Source: Spirogloea muscicola
Lineage: Eukaryota > Streptophyta > Zygnematophyceae > Spirogloeales > Spirogloeaceae
Assembly: GCA_009602725.1 (NCBI GenBank)
Contig: WELB01000060.1
Span: forward strand, 144,475 to 166,396
Reading direction: 5' to 3'
Length of the DNA stretch: 21,922 nucleotides
Below the pieces are notes generated by a model. That model saw only the letters and a list, made by a program, of their open reading frames with translations. It was not told the origin of the DNA and searched no databases. Numbering within the stretch: position 1 is the stretch's first letter; every line of letters begins with the position of its first letter. Positions 7,586-17,600 of the stretch are shown piece by piece. Position numbers and translations under genes: made by a program.

Positions 7586-9238
7586 TCAGCGGAAGTTGTC
7601 AGGCAGTGCTGGCTTGCTCCGGATAACGGCCTCAATGCGTTCCATCACCTCGGGCGTCAGCTTCGGGATGGCCGCCAGCGCCTTCATGTTCTCCTCTATC
7701 TGTGCCGCCATTGTCCACACCAGAGTCAGCTCAATTTCCCTCGCCACTTACTTTCTGTGATGCTATGCAGGTAACCAACTTGCAAGACCACTGCTTGACT
7801 TGATACTTGCCACCTTGGACAACAGCATTGCGCTAGTGTTCAGTTCAGACTGTAACAGAAAAAGTTGTCAAACTTTGATTTATAAATTTGGGTAAGAAAA
7901 GCAGCTGCACTGCACCTGCGATTCCTTTGTCGCACCCGTGATGACAGTTGAGACATTGGGGTTCTTAGCACACCATGCGAGTGCGAGCTGCGCTGGCGTC
8001 ACATCCAGCTCCTTTGCGATAGGCCGCAGCTGCTGAACCTTGTCCAGGACCTCATCCACCAGCTTGCGCTCTGCCAGGCCCTGTGCCCAATAACATGTCC
8101 AATCTATCTCAAGCTACGGTAGCAATGTCAAGAGCTACAAGGCGTCATAGGCTTCATAACGCTAAGTCCTGACAGTGTTAGCCCACAACGGCAGCATGTA
8201 CAGAGTAATAAAGTACTGGGCTGTCTATGGATAGTCAGTGGCATGCCTTGTAGTTGGTAAGTGCAAGGCGTGAGTCGTGGGGAATGTTGTCCTTGGTGTA
8301 CTTGCCAGTGAGCACGCCTGATGCTAGCGGGCTCCATGTTGTCAGGCCCAGCCCATAGTTCTTATATAACGGCAGGTACTCGGCCTCCACCTGCCAAAGG
8401 GAACCAGCAAGATTGTGCTCACAACCGGACTGCCATGAAGGTACTAGAAGGCCTTGTGGGCAAGTCCACAAGCTGACATTGATGGACAGGCTGATAGCAG
8501 CCATTTGCTGTGGCCTACCAAGGGAACATAGCTTGGAGGCACGAGCACGGTCAAGCTGTGCAGTCAGAACTGCTTGAGCGTACGGTTCCAGCACCTTCTC
8601 GCGAGTGAGCATGTTGTACTCTGGCTGCTCCATGGCTGGTCCGACGAGGTTCAGGCGCTTGGCCACCTCGCACGCCTCCGTCACTTGCTGCGCCGACCAC
8701 TCTGATGTGCCCCAGTAAAATGCCCAGCCCTGTGAAGCACAGCAACAACCGAGCGCCATGCGGCGGCAGAACGCCTCAGATGGCGGCCATAACCAAGACC
8801 CAGCTGCAGTCTGGTGAGACCCAGAGCGCCGCCTCTCGATGGTCGCGGAGAGCGCAGCAGCAGGGCTTGGGAGCCGCGAGAGCGAGAGACCTGGTCGATG
8901 ACGAAGTTCATGGCGCGCACGGTCTCCTCGATGGGCGTCGCGGTGTCGGGGCGGTGGCAGAAGATGAGGTCGACGTAGTCCATGCCGAGGCGGCGCAGCG
9001 AGGCGCGCGCGCCCTCCACGACGTGCTTGCGCGACAGGCCCTTCTCGTTGACGCCGGGCCCGCCCCAGAAGAGCTTGGTGGAGATGACGAGGTCGGAGCG
9101 GCGGAGGCCCAGCTCGCGGATCGCCTGCCCCATGATCTCCTCCGCCTTGCCGTTGGCGTACACCTCTGCGTTGTCGAAGAAGTTGACGCCCAGGTCGTAC
9201 GCCTTCTTGATCAGCCGCTTCGCCGCCTCCACGTCCAC
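7586..9238 (-). CDS. Aldo-keto reductase, plant KAB-type potassium channel beta subunit
   Basis: Five exons read in phase 0 throughout: 9238-8891, 8729-8595, 8390-8247, 8080-7916 and 7699-7586 (stop TGA), 301 residues visible. The family binds NADPH, is cytosolic and, in plants, can associate with Shaker-type potassium channels. The AKR catalytic tetrad is intact: Asp22 and Tyr27 in [12 protein letters not shown], Lys55 in LVISTK, His95 in IFCHRPD. Later hallmarks are [35 protein letters not shown] and, for cofactor binding, [12 protein letters not shown]. The C-terminus ([10 protein letters not shown]) is of plant type. Relatives are about 328 residues; the missing 27 are the first beta strand (the LG-x-SGL-x-VS region), normally on an upstream exon I cannot find. 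Upstream of the 9239 acceptor lie a GCG run and an ambiguous base. One intron has a GC donor. Identity as AKR is firm; a channel role is inferred from family only. Confidence 0.9.
8081..8246 (-). other. GC-AG intron in the aldo-keto reductase gene
   Basis: Exon 3 ends ...ACCAACTACAAG and is followed by GCATGCC; the next exon begins after CACAG. The family alignment (NYK then [11 protein letters not shown]) puts the junction exactly here, and no GT lies at a position that keeps the frame. This is therefore a GC-AG intron or a base error in a GT donor. Confidence 0.7.
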
Positions 9239-9241
9239 CTG

Positions 9242-9420
9242 CGCCGCCGCCGCCGCCGCCGCCGTAAGAGCGCAGCCGGCGGAGGGGCGGCGGCGGCGAT
9301 GGCGCCGCGGCANGCCTTGGCCGCAGCACCGGCGAAGGCGGCAGGGCGGCGGCCGCTGCTCCGGCGCTGACGGCGCGGCGGCGGCGACAAGGCTGCGGCG
9401 CCTTGGCCTCCGGCGTAAAA
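9242..9420. other. GC-rich low-complexity region with ambiguous base at 9313
   Basis: GCG/CCG runs start at the exon-1 acceptor of the reductase (9242-9264) and continue through CGG-rich sequence. The single N at 9313 marks a base the assembly could not call. No in-frame Met reaches the reductase frame on the minus strand here. Confidence 0.7.
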
Positions 9421-9431
9421 GTGCTTGACTG

Positions 9432-9432
<1 letters not shown>

Positions 9433-9474
<42 letters not shown>
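9433..9474. repeat. (CGG)14 microsatellite
   Basis: Fourteen uninterrupted CGG units lie about 195 bp upstream of the first recognisable reductase exon, in promoter or 5' UTR position for that gene. Confidence 0.95.
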
Positions 9475-9599
9475 GTCAGCTGCAGAGGTCAGCAGTCAGC
9501 TGACGTCGTCACTGACATGGGCTGCTTTAGTGCCGACGTGGCACCTCATTGCTGCTCGGGTGTTTGTGCCACGTGGAGTGCAGTTGGCAAGTTTTCGTC

Positions 9600-9647
9600 C
9601 GCCAGATGAGGGGATCTGACGTCTCGCAACGTCCCCCCCATCTGGCG
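9600..9647. repeat. Imperfect hairpin in repeat-rich intergenic DNA
   Basis: CGCCAGATG (9600-9608) pairs perfectly with CATCTGGCG (9639-9647) across a 30-nt loop that can add a G-run/C-run pairing. The surrounding 9476-9755 stretch has no gene I can support. Confidence 0.6.
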
Positions 9648-9755
9648 AGCTGATCAAGAAATGCGTATTTTAAGAGATGGGGAGGCCATTGTGTGGCCAA
9701 GTGCAAAGGCAAGCACATTGACAAATGTACGTCGCCTGCTCCTAAGCTGACCTGC

Positions 9756-9870
9756 TCAGTAACCACGAGTCAGCACATAGAGGTCGCGAACTGATGCCCG
9801 AACACTGGACGGCAATCGACGAGCTCTCGAGCTACCAGCTAAGGCTCGACCAGCTTTCTGATGCAACGCA
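9756..9870 (-). repeat. Repeat-family ORF 3' end, copy C (inverted)
   Basis: On the minus strand a frame ends HALHQKAGRALAGSS...RDLYVLTRGY with a stop at 9758-9756, matching copies A and B at 6053 and 6378. It is more diverged in the middle. Orientation is opposite to A and B. Confidence 0.5.
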
Positions 9871-10064
9871 TGAGCCTGAGCTCGCTGCAGACAAGCTGAC
9901 ACTCGACTACGCAAGAATGACAAGTAGGCTGCCGGCATGCCCATCTGAGCTGGCATATCCTCACGTCGAGCATATCCCAGACTTGCAACCTGCTGATCAA
10001 GGCTGACCTGACCAACATGATGTTCGTGTGAGAGAGACGCTCTGTTTTTACCTTGTTAATCTCT

Positions 10065-10084
10065 GGGCTGGCTTGTCACAGCCC
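10065..10084 (+). repeat. GGGCTG hairpin, copy 3
   Basis: GGGCTG/CAGCCC with an 8-nt loop, preceded by ACCTTGTTAATCT and followed by TTTTTGGGAGTGC, the same module as at 6273. Confidence 0.7.
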
Positions 10085-10125
10085 TTTTTGGGAGTGCTGA
10101 CTTTCTCGATCTTACATTTCTTTGT

Positions 10126-10244
10126 GGGCTGGCATTTTCCAAGCCCTTGCCCCTTTGGGAAAGAGAAAGTGCTCTCCCATAGAAGGTAGGGGCTGGGAAA
10201 GAAGTGGCTCTCCCAATGGGGGCAAGGGCTGTGAAAAGCCAGCC
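10126..10244. repeat. Inverted pair of the GGGCTG module (copies 4 and 5)
   Basis: The module runs forward from 10126 (GGGCTGGCATTTTCCAAGCCC, imperfect stem) and in reverse to 10244 (GGGCTGTGAAAAGCCAGCC at 10226-10244). The reverse copy, read on the minus strand, continues through CCCATTGGGAGAGCCACTTC and is closer to the copy at 6273 than to its forward neighbour. The pair can fold into a larger imperfect hairpin. Confidence 0.65.
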
Positions 10245-10383
10245 GGAAACTATTGACACGGTGCAAAGAGCCGGAATGTGCCTAAGACCGCACGGCTAGA
10301 CACGAGACTACCGCAGATGAAAGTTAAGTGCCCACGAGTGAGCAGCAGCAAGTCGGAGTAATAACTTGGGAAGAGCTGCTGCT

Positions 10384-10399
10384 TATATATATATATATA
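10384..10399. repeat. (TA)8 microsatellite
   Basis: Eight TA dinucleotides about 80 bp upstream of ORF repeat copy D. It could act as a TATA-like element for that repeat, but nothing else supports a promoter. Confidence 0.85.
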
Positions 10400-10465
10400 G
10401 GTCAAGGAGGCAATGGCCGTGAGGGACAGGCGACGGGAAGAAGAAAGCTGCTGCTAGTCCAGGCG

Positions 10466-10500
10466 TTCGCCTTGCACCTGCGTGCTGAGCGTTGGCTACC
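10466..10500 (+). repeat. Repeat-family ORF 3' end, copy D, truncated
   Basis: GCGTTCGCCTTGCACCTGCG encodes FALHLRAE, matching the start of the conserved C-terminal block of copies A-C, then diverges. About 70 bp on, a degenerate GGACTGGCTT...AGCCC copy of the hairpin module (near 10571) and a CCTTGTTGAGTCTTTCTG lead-in are present, as after the other copies. Confidence 0.4.
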
Positions 10501-10701
10501 GCCTCATGTTATCGATGTGGTGATACCTCCTCAAGGCTTGCCCGTTCCTGAGCTGGCCTTCACCTTGTTGAGTCTTTCTGGACTGGCTTCATATAGCCCT
10601 TGGCCCCTTTCAGCTGGATTTCCTCTCTTTCAGCCACCCCTTTTCCCCAAAGGAGCCTTTGCTTCCCTGCGACTTGGCAGGCACTTGAGCAGGGACTGCT
10701 G

Positions 10702-10724
10702 AGTGGCTGTTCTAAGCAGCCACT
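10702..10724. repeat. 8-bp stem hairpin AGTGGCTG/CAGCCACT
   Basis: A perfect 8-bp stem with a 7-nt loop, flanked on both sides by CTGAGTGG and followed by TTCTTCTTG, resembling sequence after the other GGCTG hairpins. Likely part of the same repeat family. Confidence 0.6.
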
Positions 10725-11697
10725 TCTTCTTGCTGAGTGGTTTGTCTTCTCATGTTGGACAATGTCCACTTTGGGGTGGCCCTTCAAAGTGACCGTCCCT
10801 CGTTGTAGTGGCCCTAGAGTGCTGGCTTGAGCAATGGTTTGCGCGTTGGGCTGACCTCTCAACAACGCCTCTGATACACACGGCAGCTCTGTGACATTTT
10901 GGCAAGTGGCTGAAAGAAGGGCGGCTAGCACAGGAGAGGATACTGTGTGACCCAAGGCGGCCAAGTAACAAGATTAGCAGTTTCGAAGGAGCAGGCTGAG
11001 CTGGTCAAGCACTAATGCCATCAGCCTCCGAGGCCCCAAACCGGCCAGGCCAGCTACATGCTGGCTAACCCCGGGATTGGGGCCTCGAGGCGGCCACCAC
11101 CCAAGAATGTGGCCTGCAAAATGCTTATTGCTATGTACTTGGCCGCTCTGGTCATTCGCCACTCACTACTCTCTGTCTTCCTCTCAAGTCAATGCTTCTG
11201 CATTGTCGCAAGACGTAGGTGAGCATGCTCGCATTCGCACCATAAGGTCCGGCCCATGGATACAGCACCTTCTCACAGTGGCCAACGTTTCAGACCCATG
11301 CTTTGGCCCTCAAGTCCGTGTGACAGTGCCGCACGACCCTCACTTTTGACCTCCGCAGAGCATCCTCCAAGCGACTCCAACCAAACATTGCACAGCTGCC
11401 GTCAACCCCGCCTTCAACGGGCTCTCTCTTCTGTGAAGATATTTGCAGATGGCGCCATACTCCACCATGTGGGCCTTCCAAAACCAAGGGCTGTGAGGTC
11501 CTGTACAGATCGTTGCTCGGCACTAATGGAGTGCGAGTGAGGAATGTCAAGCTCAATCAAACGAGGCGGAGGAGTGCTGAGGACTGGGTGTTGGAGGGAG
11601 TGGATGATGGTCTAATAATTGCTACACCTAAAGAGCAACACTGCACATTCCTATGTGCAACTCTGCGAGCAAGTGGCTGGTGGCTGGGGACCACGAC
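10725..11697. other. Intergenic region, no supported gene
   Basis: Several overlapping ORFs of 60-134 codons on both strands lack family features, start context or splice logic. The last few hundred bases should be the 3' UTR of the minus-strand RAPTOR gene. I found no further copy of the repeat modules and no clear poly(A) signal. Confidence 0.5.
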
Positions 11698-11715
11698 AGC
11701 CCCTCTTCAGGGGCT
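11698..11715 (-). promoter_or_regulatory. Hairpin immediately after the RAPTOR stop codon
   Basis: AGCCCCT/AGGGGCT forms a perfect 7-bp GC-rich stem with a 4-nt loop, starting 4 nt downstream of the RAPTOR TAG (11722-11720) in the transcript. Function unknown. Confidence 0.5.
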
Positions 11716-11719
11716 CCCA

Positions 11720-14683
11720 CTACCGGGGGTGGACACTCTCGCCAGCATAAATCGAGACGATCGAGTCACTTGCCCCGGCTGCGAGGAGAATTGAGTAAGG
11801 GTGAAAGTGGAGGGAGCTGACTGGTCCAATCCGCTGCCCCAAAAAACTGTTATGATACCTTACCATACTCAGCTGTTCGCCACCCATGCTAAAGACCTGC
11901 AAAACCAGCATTCAAGGACTTGAGGTGGTCAAGCTGAAGGCATGCTTGAGCATGATCAACGACAGTGCAGCAACTTAAGAATTATGTGCTTTTAAGTGGC
12001 TGTGACACCGAATACAGCATTGGGTGGTGTGACAGGCCAAAATGAAGGGCTCAGGAAGTAAAGCAGAATGTGTGCAGCCAGACCTTTATGTACTGTTTGG
12101 CGCTGCCGCTGGCAATGACGTTGGCGTGCCGGTGTACTGCTAGCGCAGTCATGTTGCCCTTGTGGGCATCCAATGACATGTACGGCAGGCCATCCCTCCG
12201 GACATCAAGAAACTTAATATCCCCGCCAATGGAGGCTGAAACTAACTGCACCAGTGAACACACAACACGATTCTCCTTCAAGTACAACACTTGCGCATGA
12301 CAAGAAAGACACTGTGATGCTTTACTGTAAAAAGCAGGACAGCAGAGTCGGTGAATAAGAGCGAATGTAGTAAATCACTGCATCAGACAGCTGGCAGCTA
12401 CCACAGGGAGTTGAGTATCTCATACCCTAGTAGGGTCCATGCCAGGCTGGTAGTCAATGCCAACAACTCGCTGCGCGTGCGGCCTGGTGGAGCATACAAC
12501 ACTGGCAATACAGTTCCGACTTTAGCATCTCTTCACAATCTTCGTGTCTTGTTTAGATAAAGATCAGTCAAAAACCCTTGCGCAGGTGCAGATATCTCGT
12601 AGAGGCTACCGAGCAAGCAGAATACTTCAGAATGATTGATCAACGCAGTCACATGCTGACAACCTGATGACTGTGTCCATCTTCCACTTGCAAATTTAAG
12701 GCATTGCCTGACAATATTCCAGATTGTCAAATGCAATTTTATCCTGCAATCTCAGGCTTGACATTCAACGAACAAACTCATGGACTACTGAGCATTCTGA
12801 TGGGCTTACGAGCCACGGGCTCGTATGTCGAAGATGCGAACAGAGCCATCACTGCATCCAGCCACCAGGTGTCCAGCATGGACATGTGAAGCGGACTGCA
12901 CCGTACAGGAGTGAAGCACAAGCTCAAACCTTTGCTCCGTGTCAAGACGTAGATCATGCGTCATTTCCTGAGCTACTTTGACATTTATGCACTGCTATAC
13001 TTCTCCCCCAAAAGGCCAAAAGAATAGCTATGTCTGCAACCAAAACAGAGGTACATAAATTGCTAATACGAATTCTCAGGGGTTTCTTGGCACAGGAGCT
13101 GTACCAGGGCCGTGACTGCATGGTCAGACTGTGTAGGGACGTTGTATGCGAGGAGCTCCCGATGCAAGTCCCAGACCATGATAGAGGATATCTCCCCAGA
13201 TGCATACTGCCACGAATATAAACAGAACAGAAGATGCAATGCTCAGGCATCAGATAATGTGGTTCAGGCTTGTCCTCCTTGTCCAGGGATGCGAACTTCC
13301 ACAGTTCCATGTGCAGGCTCAGCATCTCCACACAAATCCACAGTGACAATGCCTCTCTAGCTTTCACAACCCATCCATACCCCCATGTCATCAATGTCTT
13401 GTCATTGCCTTTGTCCCTGTTAAAGGCAAGAGGCCATTGCCAATGCCAACTTTGTCGACAATCATGTCTAAGTGGCAGACACAGCCGCCAGATGCCACAA
13501 TGACGATCTTAGCTAGACCAGACATGACCAAAACCCACCGGCACCTTGAAGCCTGTGAGCACTGCTATAGCAAGAAATTGGGCATCAATCACATACAAAT
13601 GCTGACATGTATTCCACTGTACTTGGAGAGTGAGGCAGCGCTTACCAGAAAACCCATGAGCTGCTGCCAATCAACCACTGCGCCCTTACCCCGGGCTCCA
13701 GGTCGGTGACCCTGTACAGCCAGCCAGGCTGATGCCATTCTCTGCTTGTCCTGCTGACTGTAATCCTTCCACACCCTGACAGTTCCATCACCTGTCATAA
13801 GAACAGGTCTTATGTCAGCAGGGCTCCTTCAATGTCAGACGAGCGCTGTCAAATCTTTCTTGCTGTGTGAGACAAATAACCTGGTCTGCAGATCTTAAAT
13901 CAAGTGCTCCAATACATCATCTGAGCAGTATATGAGCCATAACTATCAGACGAGATGCAAAAAGGCTGCACCATTGTGCACCCTGGCTGCACAGAAATTG
14001 TCACAGCAACCCAGGTAAAGGTCACAAGCTTGTCATTCATACATGAGGCTATGAGGAGCAAAGACTCGTCCAACTCATTAAGCAGGCATAGCCGACTTAT
14101 TCCTTCTCCGGGCGAGGACTGATTCTGGAAGACATTCATGGTTACTCCATCCTCATAATTCCATATCCTGTTGACGGCAAGTAAGCATTGTCGGTATAAG
14201 TCGAGTGATCTCAGCATGTAGGGATGGACTAACGAGAAATGCACTTGAAGTGGCAAAGTCCAAATAATAATACCCAAGGAAGCTGTGGTATGTGTCAAGA
14301 GTGACTACACAATCTAGCCTGCAATCTCAATGACCTCTTTTCGATTGCACTCCTAGTGCCAGGGCTTTCTTATGATTCACTAAGTCAAGTGCAGACGAAC
14401 CCTTCGAATAAGTCCAAGACACTCAAATCACTGCATCTAAGATATGACAAGCACCTAGCTTGGTTGCCACCTTAAGGATCTCCGTGCAATGCAACCAGCA
14501 TATACATCATTGTGTTATTGGCCTACAGGCTCAAGCCTGACGAGTAGCCAAACACTCACCTAATGCATTCGACCTCGTCAGCAATGCAGACCAGGGGGAC
14601 GAAAGGGTGCAGCAGGACAGCACGACTTCCAACCTCTGCCTCTGTGTCAAAGCTTGCAATCTGGTCGCTGACCTTGCTGACTA
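11720..14683 (-). other. RAPTOR: RAPTOR block 4: C-terminal WD40 propeller (exons 19-26)
   Basis: Exons: 14683-14560, 14167-14043, 13791-13646, 13206-13105, 12895-12810, 12501-12426, 12245-12084, 11896-11720. Blades are recognisable from [159 protein letters not shown] and [19 protein letters not shown]. Small exons such as 12501-12426 (76 nt) were found only by family match and phase. Each exon matches the plant propeller in order with no gap. Confidence 0.93.
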
Positions 14684-17600
14684 CTGTACATCACAGTATA
14701 ATAGTCCATCAGGATTGCATATCAGTAACATGACAAGCCTTTGATACTGAAAATAGGCCTGCAAAAAGAGACCAGTAAATTTTCACGATGGTTCAACTTT
14801 ACTTGCATACAGCTTGCTAGCTTTGAACCTTTCAAAGTGACAATCAGCCTAACCAATCAGCACCAGGAAGTGGCCTGGCAACAGGGAGGTGTGGCACGCA
14901 GGCTAGACGCAAAGTACCAGCCTGCCGTCTGACCTCGTCATGCTAGTTAATTGACTCCTTTACCAATCCAGACACTTGCGCCACAACAGCGTGAAGCCAA
15001 TGACAAGCCAGACAGTCTTTAGGCAAGGTAATCACCAGTCACTTGTGACACTTACCACTATGGTGTGCGACCGAGATGCCATCCAGCGCAGCCCTCTCTC
15101 GTTCTTGCCAATGATGATCACCCTCATCATCCACTGCAAGCTCGAGCAGAGGACGGGAGAAGTGGCCACATGACCAGCTATACAACGTCGACTGAGGGAG
15201 TCCTGGAGGCTCTTGCGCAGGAGTGCTGGATCCTGCTCCCATGGAGGAGTCCACAGGTACCTGTTGGACATAGCTCTGAAAGGTCAAGGAAGGCCATAAA
15301 TCATCAAGGAGGAGAAAGGTCAAGAACTAAGGTTGACGATCTCACCAGCAAGGTGTTTGCAATTTGACATGGATGATCCCTGTCAATTTGAAAGTGGGTC
15401 ATGGCCATCTCTTGAGAAGGAGCAAAGCTCGTACCTGTGCTAAGGCTGCTTTGGAGTATTGCTTTGATTTTGCGGGAGGTGAGGTCATGTTGGCCAAGTA
15501 TACCCCACGTGCACCCGCTGTTGCGGCAGGTGACGCGAAATCGTACGAAGAAGCAGCTCTTCGCATGCCGGCGGGCGTGGATAAGAATGCGGCAGCGGAT
15601 GACGGCGGGCTTGGAGTGGCTGCTCGCCACATGTTTCCCAGGTTCCCTAGAGCAACAAGAGTATGCATTTCAAGTAAGGCTACACTTCCGCTTATGCACT
15701 GGTGCACAGTGGCAATAGCTGAACAGCAATCCATACGTGGATGGCTGCCTCCACTTATACTTATGTGCACATACAACCTAGATACCGAGGTTGTTGACAG
15801 AGTAAAGCCGATGAGTTGATCAACAGGAGCAAAGTGGCAGTTGTCCATGCAAAAAAGCTGATTATCATTAGGATACCTGACGTGGAAGTGGCTACCCATG
15901 AGGTGGAGCGTGTCAAGCCTGGCATGGACACAGGATATGGAGGCATCCCGCTTCTTGCAGCCTGTACTTGCGGTGCATTCTGCTCTCCAAGACCTGCTCC
16001 TGGTGCAGGCGACACCTTGATCACGGGCTCAACTCCAACACTTCGAAGGCTCTGCCTTGCCAGCGCTGCAACCTTTGGCGAAGGATCTCGTGCTAAGGTG
16101 TATATGGCCATGATGCACTGCACATAAGTTGCCTGGTCCTCCGCTTCGTTCTGCGCTCTGTCATCTTCAAGCCGTCCGGACTCAGCTGGCAAGCCATTAG
16201 CACCATCTTCTCCTCTCTCCGCATCAACAACCTCGCCATGTGGGTCAGCTTCATCGTCCTTCTTTTCATCAGCCAGCCCCTTTGATCTTGCATCTTCAAG
16301 CTCTTCATCAGACTTCTCGGCCTCCTCTACCCTTCCATTTAATCTCCTGTCAGTATGACCTGTACCACTGTCATTCGTGGAACGATCAGCCAGGCTAGCC
16401 CTGGCCGAGGTCGGAGCCTGCGAAGAGTCTCTCCCCTCTCTCCCCCTGTCTGGCATTTCGTCATACAAGAAAGGCGAGGGGCCCACTGCAGGTGATGGCG
16501 AAACGCCCACCGGCACGGTCAGGCTGGAGGATGAAGCCACTGCGACTGAAGGAGTGGGATGGTTCTTCACTGCAAGTGAGCCTAGACCGCGCTGGAAGCT
16601 GCCATGGGCCTGCTCGCCGAGGAAGCTTCCGCCCACAAAAGCAAGCTGCGGGGAGAAGGCATGATGTGCCGGGAGTGTCCTGGCGGAGGCTGAGGAGGTA
16701 AGGATGAAACTTGATGGCGGCTTGAGGTACGCCGCCGCTGCTCTGCAGAAGAGGCGGTTGTGGCTGTGCACGAGCCTTGCCAGTGCTGTCATGGGGCACA
16801 AGGAACTGCAGTAGGATGAGCTACTGACCATAGCCAGTCCAACAAAGGCATAGACTTTCTGTCATCACTTTCAGCTTGTAGTTCTTGTTGTCCGTAAGTA
16901 TGTATGGCCTTATCAGAGTCGACTGCTCTCCACCACTCTCTACGATAGTATTACCATGTGGTGTGGGAGCTCACCAACTGCCAATTCCATGCGCACAAGC
17001 GGACTTGCATCATTGAGCACGGTGAGGAGAGATCGTGCAATGCTGCGCTCCTCGGCCAAACAATTCTCGTCTGCTTGGTCGCTAAGTGAGCCTTCCGCCG
17101 ATTCTTCCTCTATGGAGCCCCCATGGTGGCTAGCTTCACTGGCACTCGGTCCATAGTGTATAAGAGTCCCTAAAGTGTAAGTTGCAGATGCTCTCACCTG
17201 CCAATCACAAACAGAACTTTCAAGTAACTATTGAACTCGTTTTTGACAGGTTAAGCTTTGGACATGCTGCGCTCTGGACGCTGAGCAGCTTAGCAGTACT
17301 TCATCACGACGTGGACTATGCTAGGTAGTGCTGAGACTGCTGCCAAGGACGTGAAAAGAGTGTCAAAGTAATATTACATAGCGAGTGTATGGTTTGCCAT
17401 ACTCTGCAGGAATCTCGATGTTGTAGGACTCTGCTACAAACAGGCTCACGAGCAAGGAATATAACAGAAAGGAAAGGCTGCTCTGACCTCGGGCTTAGGC
17501 TCAGTGAGGAGCTGAGCCACAATGAGGGGGGCTTGGTCCCTAAGAGCGAGCTGCTGTGCGCTGCGAGCGCCGTCCCACAGCTTACCCAAGCACAGGCACA

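Noticed and set aside
8235-9329. 364-codon minus-strand ORF across the aldo-keto reductase
   Set aside because: It is a frame that passes through exons and introns alike, mixing shifted GC-rich translation with true exon 2 and 3 sequence. The five-exon model explains the conserved parts without intron residues.
10384-10399. TATA-box promoter at the (TA)8 run
   Set aside because: A microsatellite this regular needs no promoter explanation, and no gene starts within a sensible distance.
13000-13394. Minus-strand ORF in the RAPTOR intron between exons 21 and 22
   Set aside because: A stretch beginning [13 protein letters not shown] looked WD40-like, but the real blade ([14 protein letters not shown]) lies in another frame at 13206-13105 with proper splice sites and phase.
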